64,000 nucleotides of DNA. Origin: an uncultured Lachnospiraceae bacterium. Lineage in GTDB: Bacteria; Bacillota; Clostridia; Lachnospirales; Lachnospiraceae. The notes under the pieces are model-generated. The model saw nothing but the letters and a program-made list of their open reading frames with translations, did no database searches and was not told the DNA's origin. The translations under genes were made by a program, and so were the position numbers. Positions 24,913 through 32,234 of this stretch are shown in pieces. Positions within the stretch are counted from its first letter, which is position 1. Each line of letters opens with the position of its first letter. The DNA is taken from NCBI GenBank assembly GCA_910579805.1, contig CAJTWM010000006.1, positions 62,001 through 126,000 on the forward strand. The letters run 5' to 3'.

Positions 24913-26820
24913 ATGCGGAAATTTACACAAGGAATCATGGCTGTTGTTTTATCAATATCTATAATTTTTTCATATTCTATGAATGTTAGTGCTTCTCAAA
25001 TGAAGCCTATTCCGGGCGCGTGGGCAACTATTGAAGAAATGGAGTCCGCTGATGATTCTATGGATTTTGAACAATGGTGGTCTAATGTTATTTCTACATT
25101 GTTTTGTGGGATTGCTGATGCTAAAGCTATATTAAACGGAAATTTTGAACAATTTCTAGCTAATAATAAAAGTTGGTGCGATCAATTATACGGCAAAGCT
25201 AAAAGCGACGGAATGTTAAAAGAAATTTACTACGATAGCAGTAAAACAAACTTAAGTGAAAGTGGTGTTAAATGCTCTACGGCCTTTATCGACTGGTTAT
25301 GCAAGGAACTAAACAATTACTATGTCAGCGTCAACAAAGAAAACATATCCGATTATTACGATAAGACAAAGGGCTATTACGATTACGGCAGTACCAACGA
25401 CGTTTCTTACGACCTCCTGTACGGGGAAAACCGTAACGGCAAAGTCGGCGTGCGCATGACGCAACATTTCGGGACAGGCAAGACGCTTGCTTACCAGTAC
25501 CCTGTTTACGGCCTGCTTTCCGAAAACAAGAACGCCCTCACAGGCACTTCCTACTACATGGCAGACCTTTATTTTTACAACCCCCTGCTTGCTGATAAGA
25601 CGGTTGAATACAACGTAGGGAATAACCTCAAAATCAATGTGCAGGCCGTCAGGAACGGGCTTGCCCTTGCCGCTAACTCCAGTTATGCCAGATCACAGGG
25701 CATTTCTGAAATTAACAGTGGTTACGGCGTTAACTCCACGCTCGGTTCACTGTACATACTGGAAGACGGCACACTTGGCACTTATGGCGGCTATAAGGGG
25801 GATACGGGAAGTATGGTCGCGTTTTACAACCTCCCTTCCATTTCCCTTTCTGACCCTGCCAACATTGCGAAAGACCCTTCTGACCCGTTCAGTACATGGA
25901 AATATACAAATTTACAACTCCGCACAAAGATCCCTTTTTTTGACAGCTACGAAAAACTCGAAAAGGCATATAAGACAGGTGACCTTACTGAAGCGGTAAA
26001 CTTCAGTAAGCTTTCTGCTTTTGCAGGTGGATATACGGGGGATGATGTTACTTATGATGCTGACACGCTTAAAAAAATTGAAAGTGTGTTGAATGATGTG
26101 AACCTCGACATACAGGATAAGATTGACCAGCTTAAAGACCTGATCGGGGATATTGGTGACGAGATCGGCGGCGCGGTCGGGGACAATACGGAAGAAGTCA
26201 GGAAGACAAACGAGTGGCTTAGGAAGATCAAGGAAGTGCTTGACGGCATCTTAGAGCTCCTTACTTTGAAGCTGGATTCTGTCCCCCCTCCTGTCTCCGG
26301 CACTGACAGCATTTTTGATGCCTTGGACGCTTTTTCCGGCAGGGTTACGGCACTCCTTGACGACATCCTTGGCACGCTGAAATCCATCCGGCGCTGGGCG
26401 GTCGCAGACACGATCATAGACGGCATAGACCTTGCCGAAAGCCTTGTGAAGGACATAGTAGGGCTTGCGAAAGACCTGTTCAAAGCCCCGGCCGACGTGT
26501 TTTCCGTCCTCATGGTTTCCGTGGAATCCCTAGGGGATGCCCTTAGCGTGAAGTTCCCGTTCTGCATCCCGTGGGACGTGGCTTTTCTGTTTGGCCTGCT
26601 CCGCGCATCCCCCAAGGCGCCGCATTATGAAATCCCACTGAAATACGGTTCGGAAAGCTCCATCATTTCAGTGGATGAGACAATCGTGCTCGATTTTGCA
26701 CAGTTTGAAATTGTAAGCAGGGTCTGCCGCACGTTCCTTACGCTCGTATTCTGCAAGGGGCTTTTAGACCTCACGTTTAAGATCATAAGCATGAAGGAAG
26801 GGGAGAATGAACGGTCATGA
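24913..26820 (+). CDS. Putative minor coat / adsorption protein (pIII-like)
   Basis: A 635-residue secreted protein. It starts with a clear signal peptide (RKFTQGIMAVVLSISIIFSYSMNVSAS, residues 2-28), then a large extracellular region of about 350 residues rich in Tyr, Gly and Asn, a helical coiled-coil-like region (about 390-460, KKIESVLNDVNLDIQDKIDQL...), further helices, and a C-terminal hydrophobic segment (about 605-622) with a short charged tail. Signal peptide, large exposed N-terminal part and C-terminal anchor, plus position before the pVI-like and Zot-like genes, match the filamentous-phage pIII that binds the host receptor. The first roughly 120 codons are much more AT-rich than the rest, suggesting exchange of the receptor-binding module. 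It overlaps the next gene by four bases (ATGA). Confidence 0.72.
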   Translation: MRKFTQGIMAVVLSISIIFSYSMNVSASQMKPIPGAWATIEEMESADDSMDFEQWWSNVISTLFCGIADAKAILNGNFEQFLANNKSWCDQLYGKAKSDGMLKEIYYDSSKTNLSESGVKCSTAFIDWLCKELNNYYVSVNKENISDYYDKTKGYYDYGSTNDVSYDLLYGENRNGKVGVRMTQHFGTGKTLAYQYPVYGLLSENKNALTGTSYYMADLYFYNPLLADKTVEYNVGNNLKINVQAVRNGLALAANSSYARSQGISEINSGYGVNSTLGSLYILEDGTLGTYGGYKGDTGSMVAFYNLPSISLSDPANIAKDPSDPFSTWKYTNLQLRTKIPFFDSYEKLEKAYKTGDLTEAVNFSKLSAFAGGYTGDDVTYDADTLKKIESVLNDVNLDIQDKIDQLKDLIGDIGDEIGGAVGDNTEEVRKTNEWLRKIKEVLDGILELLTLKLDSVPPPVSGTDSIFDALDAFSGRVTALLDDILGTLKSIRRWAVADTIIDGIDLAESLVKDIVGLAKDLFKAPADVFSVLMVSVESLGDALSVKFPFCIPWDVAFLFGLLRASPKAPHYEIPLKYGSESSIISVDETIVLDFAQFEIVSRVCRTFLTLVFCKGLLDLTFKIISMKEGENERS

Positions 26821-27077
26821 TTGATTTTTTTCTGGACATCATTAAGGCATTTTATGACGCACTCCCGGGCAGTTTCATACAGAACGCGGATTTTTTCGGC
26901 AATGATGTTTTCGGGATGATACCTGACCTCATGAATTACCTGAACTGGTTCGTCCCGTTTGACACGGCATCCGACATCATGGCCGTGTGGCTGCCCTGCA
27001 TTCTGCTCTATTACATCGCAAGCAGCACGCGCACGGTCATAAAACGGCTGATGCGGATATTCATAGACAAATTATAG
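26817..27077 (+). CDS. Putative minor coat protein (pVI-like)
   Basis: An 86-residue membrane protein with hydrophobic segments at about residues 1-16 and 55-70 and a basic C-terminus (RTVIKRLMRIFIDKL). It lies between the pIII-like and Zot-like genes, exactly where pVI (or the DUF2523-type protein) lies in other inoviruses. Its start overlaps the upstream stop (ATGA), showing translational coupling. Role assigned by synteny and size. Confidence 0.65.
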   Translation: MIDFFLDIIKAFYDALPGSFIQNADFFGNDVFGMIPDLMNYLNWFVPFDTASDIMAVWLPCILLYYIASSTRTVIKRLMRIFIDKL

Positions 27078-27084
27078 GAGGCGG

Positions 27085-27762
27085 ATGATGATCTATTTTT
27101 TCACGGGCAAGCCCGGCAACGGGAAATCCCTGCATATGGCGGAGATCATGTATAAGGCGCTGAAAAAGGGGCAGAACGTGATTTCCAACTTTGAAATCAA
27201 TGAATCTTATTTTGACGGCTGCAACCCGGAAAAGCTCGGCCGGTTTATCTATGCCGGCAACTATTACTGGCTGAACAATGCCTATCTGTCTGGCGGCGGC
27301 AGGAAATTCAGCTATATAGAGGGCCTTAAAAATTTTGCCCTTATGCACCATGGGCGCAGGGCAGATGGGAGGATCAAGGAAGGACAGACGCTCCTTGTCT
27401 TGGATGAATGCCAGGAAATTTTTAACAACAGACAGTGGAATCGTGCCGACCGCCTTGAATGGTGCGCTTTTTTCCGTGAACACAGGAAATACGGTTATGA
27501 AGTCTACCTGATTTCACAGGATGATAAGGTAATCGATAAGCAGATCCGGCAGATACTGCAGTTTGAGTTCGAGCACCGCGCGCTGAAAAATTATAAGTGG
27601 TTCGGAAAGCTTCTTTCCCTGCTTGCCGGGGGGAATCTTTTTGTATGCATTAAAAAGAATTATTCCATGAAGGGGAAAGATGCAAAAGTAAGCTCCTCCT
27701 ATTTCAGGGGAAAGAAAAAGTTTTATGGTTTTTATGACAGCTATGCCCTTTTCCACGGCTAA
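27085..27762 (+). CDS. Zot/pI-like assembly ATPase
   Basis: A 225-residue P-loop protein of the Zonula occludens toxin / filamentous-phage pI family, which powers virion assembly at the membrane. Walker A is GKPGNGKS (residues 8-15), Walker B LLVLDECQ (about 107-114), followed by HRKYGYEVYLISQD typical of the family. It is shorter than usual (300-450 residues): the membrane span and outer domain that contact the secretin in Gram-negative phages are lacking or reduced to a weak hydrophobic patch (LLSLLAGGNLFVCI, about 177-190). This fits assembly through a single membrane. There is a double ATG at the start behind AGGAGG. Confidence 0.85.
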   Translation: MMIYFFTGKPGNGKSLHMAEIMYKALKKGQNVISNFEINESYFDGCNPEKLGRFIYAGNYYWLNNAYLSGGGRKFSYIEGLKNFALMHHGRRADGRIKEGQTLLVLDECQEIFNNRQWNRADRLEWCAFFREHRKYGYEVYLISQDDKVIDKQIRQILQFEFEHRALKNYKWFGKLLSLLAGGNLFVCIKKNYSMKGKDAKVSSSYFRGKKKFYGFYDSYALFHG

Positions 27763-27765
27763 ACC

Positions 27766-27844
27766 AAGGTGGCGCGCAGCGCCGGATTCCTTGATTTAAG
27801 CCGGGGAAAAGGACATAGCGGTCATGTTCCCGTAGCAGCGTTTA
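27766..27844. other. Start of the phage intergenic region
   Basis: GC-rich non-coding sequence just after the Zot gene, with a short hairpin GGCGC-GCA-GCGCC (27771-27783) and flanking AAGG/CCTT. It may end the structural transcript. Confidence 0.5.
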
Positions 27845-27957
27845 CCCTTGACAGTAGGGGCGCACGCTGCAGCCTTTTCCCGTGGAGGGGGTGCAAGCGG
27901 AGCGACACCCTCCACGGGCATCCCCGGGAAACGTGCGCGGGTTCATGCTGTCAAGGG
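27845..27957. other. Nested cruciform (probable packaging signal or complementary-strand origin)
   Basis: Three perfect inverted repeats lie one inside another: CCCTTGACAG (27845-27854) with CTGTCAAGGG (27948-27957); GCGCACG (27860-27866) with CGTGCGC (27932-27938); and CCCGTGGAGGG (27879-27889) with CCCTCCACGGG (27908-27918). As single-stranded DNA this would form one long branched hairpin. Filamentous phages use such hairpins as packaging signals and as priming sites for the second strand. The assignment is by structure and position. Confidence 0.65.
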
Positions 27958-27963
27958 CTGCGG

Positions 27964-28000
27964 GAAGTTCCTGGGGCCTAGTATTACCCCTAGGAACTTC
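27964..28000 (+). other. Rolling-circle origin stem-loop with TAGTATTAC nonanucleotide
   Basis: Arms GAAGTTCCT (27964-27972) and AGGAACTTC (27992-28000) are a perfect 9-bp stem, extended by GGGG/CCCC with one bulged T. The loop displays TAGTATTAC at 27979-27987. This fits the NANTATTAC consensus nicked by Rep proteins of circoviruses, geminiviruses and relatives between T7 and A8. It lies 129 bp upstream of a Rep of that same type, so it is very likely the origin. Confidence 0.85.
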
Positions 28001-28082
28001 TGTGACCTGTGACATTGTATGTCTTTTGTTGTTTTTACTGGATTTTTTAAGTCACAGAACGCTTGTGACCTTCCTATGTGAC
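28000..28082 (+). promoter_or_regulatory. Rep-binding iterons next to the origin stem-loop
   Basis: CTGTGAC occurs twice in tandem directly against the stem (28000-28013), once inverted (28051-28057), and as TTGTGAC and ATGTGAC (28063-28069, 28076-28082). In CRESS-DNA viruses short iterons beside the stem-loop are the sequence-specific Rep binding sites. They may also let Rep repress its own promoter, because they lie just upstream of the rep start. Confidence 0.8.
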
Positions 28083-28128
28083 ATTTTGTTGCATGGGGAT
28101 GAAAATATTGAATTTCAGGAGGTTTTTT

Positions 28129-29190
28129 ATGAGTGACAGGAAGGAAAGGAGCCGGAAATGGCTTCTGACAATCAATAATCCAAAGGAAATCAGTTATACG
28201 CATGAGTTTATCAGACTCCAGCTTTTGAATATCAAAAACCTTGATTACTTCTGTATGTGCGATGAGATCGGGATTAAGAGCAAAACTTATCATACGCATT
28301 TGTTTTTATACCGTCAGGATGCAATGCGTTTCAACCAGATCAAGAAACTGTTCCCTTCCGCGCATATAGATTACTGCCGCGGCACCTGTCAGGAAAACCG
28401 TGATTACTGCCTGAAGCAGGGGAAATATGCCGGGTCACGGAAAGAAGAAACAAATCTGAAGGATACTTTTGAGGAATCGGGTGATATGCCCCTTGAGAGG
28501 CAGGGGCAGCGCAATGACCTGATGGACCTGTACGACATGATCAAGGCAGGGCTGTCAAATTTTGAGATATTGGAGAGCAGCCCGCAGTACCTGATGAACC
28601 TCGATAAGATCGATTCCTGCAGGCAGGTGGTGGATGCGGAAAAATACCGCACCACTTTCCGGGAAATGCACGTTGAATATCATTTCGGAAAGACCGGGAA
28701 GGGAAAGACGCGTTCCATCATGGAAAGCCACGGGTATGAAGATGTATACCGTGTTACGGATTACCTGCATCCGTTTGATACTTATCAGGGACAGCCCGTC
28801 ATTGTTTTTGAAGAGTTCCATTCCAACATCAAGATACAGGACATGCTGAATTACCTTGACGGTTATCCGCTGATGCTCCCGAGCAGGTACAATAATAAGA
28901 CTGCCTGTTATACCACGGTCTACATCACGTCAAACTTAAAGCTTGAAGAACAGTATAGAAGCATCCAGCGGGAATACTGGGACACATGGGAGGCGTTCCT
29001 CAGGCGGATACATAAGGTAAGGATGTTCCGGGAGCACGACATAAAAGAATATGCGGGAGTTGACGAATATTTACGGCGCAAATATGAGTTTGACGGTGAA
29101 ATTGATGCGGACTGCCCTTTTGTGAAGAAGGAAACATATAAGCAGGAACGGCTTGCAGGTGTTGATGATGACAGGAGGACGAAGTTATGA
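28129..29190 (+). CDS. rep: CRESS-type replication initiator: HUH endonuclease plus SF3 helicase
   Basis: A 353-residue rolling-circle Rep. The N-terminal HUH nuclease has motif I WLLTINNP (residues 11-18), motif II YHTHLFL (54-60, two metal-binding histidines) and motif III DYCLKQGKY (92-100) with nicking Tyr93 and Lys96. The C-terminal superfamily 3 helicase has Walker A GKTGKGKT (187-194), Walker B VIVFEEF (224-230) and motif C VYITSN (264-269). This order and the YCxK motif are those of CRESS-DNA virus Reps and of the bacterial pCRESS plasmid Reps thought to be their ancestors. It is not a typical Ff-type pII. The start at 28129 follows AGGAGG; an upstream ATG lies inside an iteron. Its stop overlaps the next start. 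Confidence 0.92.
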   Translation: MSDRKERSRKWLLTINNPKEISYTHEFIRLQLLNIKNLDYFCMCDEIGIKSKTYHTHLFLYRQDAMRFNQIKKLFPSAHIDYCRGTCQENRDYCLKQGKYAGSRKEETNLKDTFEESGDMPLERQGQRNDLMDLYDMIKAGLSNFEILESSPQYLMNLDKIDSCRQVVDAEKYRTTFREMHVEYHFGKTGKGKTRSIMESHGYEDVYRVTDYLHPFDTYQGQPVIVFEEFHSNIKIQDMLNYLDGYPLMLPSRYNNKTACYTTVYITSNLKLEEQYRSIQREYWDTWEAFLRRIHKVRMFREHDIKEYAGVDEYLRRKYEFDGEIDADCPFVKKETYKQERLAGVDDDRRTKL

Positions 29191-29366
29191 AGGTAAAGGC
29201 AAACAATGATATTTATGAAAGTGGTGTTGCGATCTTTTTGAAAGATGAGATATATGAGGTCATTTTTGAATATGATACGGTCTATGAATTACGGCGGTTA
29301 TCCGGTGTGGTACGCTGTTATCCCAAACTGTTCTTTACCGTTGTACCGGAGGAAGGGGTTGGATGA
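29187..29366 (+). CDS. Small phage protein (59 aa)
   Basis: A 59-residue frame with ACAGGAGGACG before its ATG and a start overlapping the rep stop (ATGA). It has beta-rich content (YEVIFEYDTVYELRRLSG) and no membrane span. Coupling to rep suggests a replication or control function; unrecognised. Confidence 0.65.
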   Translation: MKVKANNDIYESGVAIFLKDEIYEVIFEYDTVYELRRLSGVVRCYPKLFFTVVPEEGVG

Positions 29367-29367
29367 T

Positions 29368-30090
29368 ATGCAGGGAAATGTTTCCATTACTTCCAGTGAT
29401 GATTCATTAAATATAATACGCGGTAATGAGACAGCTCATTTTACTGCTGAACGTGAGCTTGCAAGGACAAGTGTCAGATATATCTATACTGATCTCTGTG
29501 ACCTGCAGAGAAGCTATATCCGTCTTGGCTTTCATCTTTATGAGTTTAAAGTGAATGGATACCATGAGGATTTCGGATATCTTACTTTTGAGAATTTTTG
29601 TGATAAAAATATCGGGATGGATAAGGGGGCTGTATCCCGATGTATCAATGTCTATCTGCGTTTTGCAAAAAGACATAAGGAAGGGAGTTTTGTCCCCAGT
29701 ATGTTCATTGATGATAAGTATGCGGATTTTTCCTATTCCCAGTTGTGCGAGATGCTTCCCTTGAGTGAAGCTGACCTGAAACATATCAGACCGGATATGA
29801 CAGTAAAGCAGATCAGGGAATATAAAAAGATCAAGGACGGAACTTTTTTTAAAGTTCCTGATAAAAAAAGTTGCGACGTCGCAACTGATGAGACAAGGTT
29901 TGACATGGATAGATTTAACAGGTGTAAAGGTATCGTTGCCCGGAATTATGTAAAAAAATGTGTCCCTGTCGGCAGCTGTCCCGTATTCCTGTTTGATACG
30001 GACGGGAAACTGGTTGACGGTGGTTTTGATATCCTTTTCAGTGGCAGGGAAGGGATTGTATTAAGGAAATCAGGGGAAGGTGGTAAATGA
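29368..30090 (+). CDS. Phage protein with possible helix-turn-helix (240 aa)
   Basis: A soluble 240-residue protein. The region FENFCDKNIGMDKGAVSRCINVYLRF (about residues 75-100) looks like a helix-turn-helix: a helix, a tight turn at NIGMDKG, and a recognition-like helix. Farther on, LSEADLKHIRPDMTVKQIREYK resembles the ParB-type or DUF3102-type spacer helices. A plausible role is regulation of the phage or partition-like control; not certain. The start at 29368 avoids overlap with the 59-residue gene and follows GGAGGAAGGGG; a longer frame exists. Confidence 0.6.
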   Translation: MQGNVSITSSDDSLNIIRGNETAHFTAERELARTSVRYIYTDLCDLQRSYIRLGFHLYEFKVNGYHEDFGYLTFENFCDKNIGMDKGAVSRCINVYLRFAKRHKEGSFVPSMFIDDKYADFSYSQLCEMLPLSEADLKHIRPDMTVKQIREYKKIKDGTFFKVPDKKSCDVATDETRFDMDRFNRCKGIVARNYVKKCVPVGSCPVFLFDTDGKLVDGGFDILFSGREGIVLRKSGEGGK

Positions 30091-30344
30091 TGAAGAAGAA
30101 TACTTATCGCATAAAGGAAACAAAAGAAGGTTATTATGAGTTTACTTATTCCGGCAGTTTAGAGTGCGTGCTTGAAAAATTGCGCAGGGATTTGGAAAAA
30201 GAAGAAAAAAATCCGGATATCGTATATTGGGAATGGATCAGAAAAAGGGCACAGGGCAATATTCAGGCACATGAGAGAAAAGTTTTAAGATTAAGGGCAT
30301 TTATAGAGTGTGCAGAAAAGCATTTGGAAGAAGGTGCAGAATAA
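30087..30344 (+). CDS. Small phage protein (85 aa)
   Basis: A charged helical protein (RIKETKEGYYEFTYSG at the start, then alternating Lys/Glu helices). Its start overlaps the upstream stop (AATGATG). Unrecognised. Confidence 0.6.
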   Translation: MMKKNTYRIKETKEGYYEFTYSGSLECVLEKLRRDLEKEEKNPDIVYWEWIRKRAQGNIQAHERKVLRLRAFIECAEKHLEEGAE

Positions 30345-30345
30345 T

Positions 30346-30459
30346 ATGGAATATCTTATAACTATATTTTTTGCAGTTATGATCCTGGTGGCTGTCCTGT
30401 GTGTCGTCTGTTTTTTAGGCTGCTGCCTTTTTGCCAGTACCGGAAGGTTTTTGGATTAG
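30346..30459 (+). CDS. Small phage membrane peptide (37 aa)
   Basis: A 37-residue peptide that is nearly all membrane span (LITIFFAVMILVAVLCVVCFL), cysteine-rich, ending ASTGRFLD. It starts one base after the stop of the previous gene and is followed 15 bp later by a hairpin AAGCAGAT/ATCTGCTT (30474-30495), the likely end of this transcript. Function unknown. Confidence 0.5.
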   Translation: MEYLITIFFAVMILVAVLCVVCFLGCCLFASTGRFLD

Positions 30460-30473
30460 ACTGCACACAAAGA

Positions 30474-30495
30474 AAGCAGATCGTCCCATCTGCTT
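30474..30495 (+). terminator. Hairpin at the end of the plus-strand phage transcript
   Basis: AAGCAGAT, a 6-nt loop, and ATCTGCTT. It separates the convergent plus-strand operon and the minus-strand transposase. The T run is short, so terminator strength is doubtful. Confidence 0.55.
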
Positions 30496-30520
30496 AAATT
30501 CAAGGTCATGTAAAGAGTGG

Positions 30521-31552
30521 TCAGGCGGTTACTGGCTGCTCTTTTTTCATGTTTGCGGACATCCCTCCAAGTATCTTCCTTGGATAATTGTTTATCCAGT
30601 TCTGTATATACTGTAATTCTTCGTCTGTATAGTCTTCTATCCGTGCCCCTTTTGGAATGAACCGCCGTATCAGCCTGTTCGTGTTTTCATTAGTCCCTCT
30701 CTCCCAGCTGCTGTAAGGGTGGCAGTAATATGCTTTTGTCCTTGGCTTCTTTTTGTTCCGGCATCCTGTCTCGATCCCTTTGAAGTCTAAAAATTCTACT
30801 CCGTTGTCCATGGTGATGGTTTTGAAAATTTCCCTGAATTTCTGTGTGCCGAGTTCCCGTTCCATCCGGTCTAATGCCCTGACAACCGATTCACTTTTTT
30901 TATTCTTCAGCCGTATGATGATCTCATCCCGTTCAGATCGTTCTGACAGTACAAGTAAGCATTCCCTGCTTTTCCCCTGTGGACCGGCTACCGTGTCCAT
31001 TTCCCAGTGTCCGTATGTTTCCCGGTCAAGCACTTCCGGAGGCCTTTTCTCTATGGAAGTGCCTTTCAGGTTCTTCAGCGCAACTGTCCTCTTGTACTGC
31101 TGTTTTTTCGGTTTCCGCTTTGCCGGAAGATCTGCATTGCCGACCGTCAGAAAGATGCCCTTGTCTATGTAGCTGTAGAGTGTCGTTGTGCAGACACTTG
31201 TGGCAAACTGCAGCCCTCTGTTTTTGATGTCCTGCAGGACTGCATAGGGACTGTATTTCATTTCCTTTATCATATGTTCGATATGTTTTGCAAAAGAAAT
31301 GTCGTTCCCGATCTTGAGCTTGGCGCCTTTGGCAGTCCGGTTTTCCTCGTATTTCCTCTGTGCCGCGTCTGCAAGGTATACCGTTTTTTCCCGGAGCTGT
31401 GTGTCAAGCTGCTTTGTTTTTCCCCGGTTCAGCTCGTAGTATATCGTGCGTTCACATTTCCCGACTAATTTTGCGATCTCTGGTGCTTTCTTTCCAAGTT
31501 TTCGGTAACATTCGATCTCGTACCGCTGCCGTTCTGTTATGTATCTTCCCAT
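30521..31552 (-). CDS. IS30-family DDE transposase, probable phage integrase
   Basis: A 343-residue IS30-family transposase. An N-terminal helix-turn-helix (TERQRYEIECYRKLGKKAPEIAK... with ERTIYYELNRG) is followed by the DDE catalytic core: WEMDTVAG (first Asp), ITMDNGVEF (second Asp) and SSWERGTNENTNRLIR (Glu), all intact. GGAGGATACAA precedes the ATG. I looked for IS-type inverted repeats directly around the gene and found none, whereas the whole 11.2-kb element has 24-bp terminal repeats. The simplest reading is that it mobilises the phage genome rather than being a passenger IS. Confidence 0.9.
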   Translation of the reverse strand: MGRYITERQRYEIECYRKLGKKAPEIAKLVGKCERTIYYELNRGKTKQLDTQLREKTVYLADAAQRKYEENRTAKGAKLKIGNDISFAKHIEHMIKEMKYSPYAVLQDIKNRGLQFATSVCTTTLYSYIDKGIFLTVGNADLPAKRKPKKQQYKRTVALKNLKGTSIEKRPPEVLDRETYGHWEMDTVAGPQGKSRECLLVLSERSERDEIIIRLKNKKSESVVRALDRMERELGTQKFREIFKTITMDNGVEFLDFKGIETGCRNKKKPRTKAYYCHPYSSWERGTNENTNRLIRRFIPKGARIEDYTDEELQYIQNWINNYPRKILGGMSANMKKEQPVTA

Positions 31553-31571
31553 TTGTATCCTCCAGTCAGAG

Positions 31572-31607
31572 AGTAAAAGGCAGGTTGCCTCTGCCTTTTA
31601 CTTTTTT
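31572..31607 (+). terminator. Plus-strand terminator upstream of the transposase gene
   Basis: Perfect 12-bp stem AGTAAAAGGCAG / CTGCCTTTTACT with a 7-nt loop followed by six T, oriented for rightward transcription. It lies 20 bp upstream of the transposase start and could also fold in the transposase mRNA leader and lower its translation. Confidence 0.75.
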
Positions 31608-31722
31608 AAAATTCAAATTCATTTTGATATTCTTCTAATAATTCTATTTGAAGCCAATATGGCATGTCCTTATAATCTTCTAAAGTAATTTCTTTTATAT
31701 TTTCAAGTCATAATTCAAACAT
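31606..31722 (-). pseudogene. Small phage gene with in-frame TGA
   Basis: A minus-strand 38-codon frame starting MFEL, with TGA as codon 5 (31708-31710), then a clean continuation LENIKEITLEDYKDMPYWLQ and an acidic end. TGG to TGA would explain the break. It is preceded by copy A of the repeated leader. Confidence 0.45.
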
Positions 31723-31729
31723 TTTTTTT

Positions 31730-31770
31730 CCTTCTTTCTCCCCGTCCTGCCGGTAGGTCAGCATGTTTTA
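31730..31770 (-). repeat. Repeated leader, copy A
   Basis: CTTTCTCCCCGTCCTGCCGG and TAGGTCAGCATGTTTTA match copies at 31964-32009 and 32232-32280. On the minus strand it carries GGGGAGAAAGAAGG, a Shine-Dalgarno, directly before a small gene. Confidence 0.8.
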
Positions 31771-31966
31771 TTCTATGTCGATAAAAATAGTGTTTTCATC
31801 TTCCCATGTAAAACTTGTTATTTCGTGTTCTATATAGTCTAATATGCAGTCCTGAAACCAGTTTCCATACGCATACACATGGATGGAAAGAATCTTTATT
31901 CCTTATGTATATTTCTGTATGGTCATTGATCAGGTCTATTGTTGTTAATATTCTTTCAAGTGTCAT
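31768..31966 (-). pseudogene. Frameshifted small phage gene
   Basis: From its ATG the frame reads MTLERILTTIDLINDHTEIY, then loses protein-like character. The next frame continues well (VYAYGNWFQDCILDYIEHEI, then a TWEDENTIFIDIE end) and stops at 31768. The total length is one base off a multiple of three, so a single-base indel about 30 codons in broke a gene of about 65 residues. Preceded by leader copy B. Confidence 0.5.
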
Positions 31967-32009
31967 GTTTTACCTTTTTTCTCCCCGTCCTGCCGGTAGG
32001 CCAGCGCGT
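31964..32009 (-). repeat. Repeated leader, copy B
   Basis: Matches copies A and C with few changes (TAGGCCAGCGCG instead of TAGGTCAGCATG). It lies between two small minus-strand genes and provides the ribosome binding site of the downstream one. Confidence 0.8.
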
Positions 32010-32039
32010 ATTGTTCTGTGTCCCTGATAGTTTTACGGT

Positions 32040-32234
32040 TTAGTGTATTATTTCTTCCCGTTCAATTTCAAAAGCTAAACAGATATTTTTGATCATGTCG
32101 TCGATTTCTTCAATGCTTATCTCTTTTGTTTCCTGATCCGGGGTTCTTCCCGCGTCAATGCTGTCTAAAGCTTTTTGAAAATCATATCCTTTTTTCTCAA
32201 TTACTTTTGCGATTTCTACATTTGTTATTATCAT
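32040..32234 (-). CDS. Small acidic phage protein (64 aa)
   Basis: An intact 64-residue acidic protein (starts MIITNVEIAKVIEKKGYD, ends IEREEIIH). Leader copy C precedes it and supplies GGGGAGAAAGAAGG. Unlike its two neighbours behind the same leader, this one has no break. Function unknown. Confidence 0.65.
   Translation of the reverse strand: MIITNVEIAKVIEKKGYDFQKALDSIDAGRTPDQETKEISIEEIDDMIKNICLAFEIEREEIIH

Noticed and set aside
28078..28131. Upstream ATG at 28078 as the rep start
   Set aside because: It lies inside an iteron and has no Shine-Dalgarno, while the ATG at 28129 has AGGAGG at good distance and the HUH domain begins right after it.
30474..31640. A stand-alone IS30 insertion inside the phage
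   Set aside because: I compared the sequence on both sides of the transposase gene and found no matching inverted repeats or target duplication; the only matching ends enclose the whole element. A weak or decayed repeat could have been missed.
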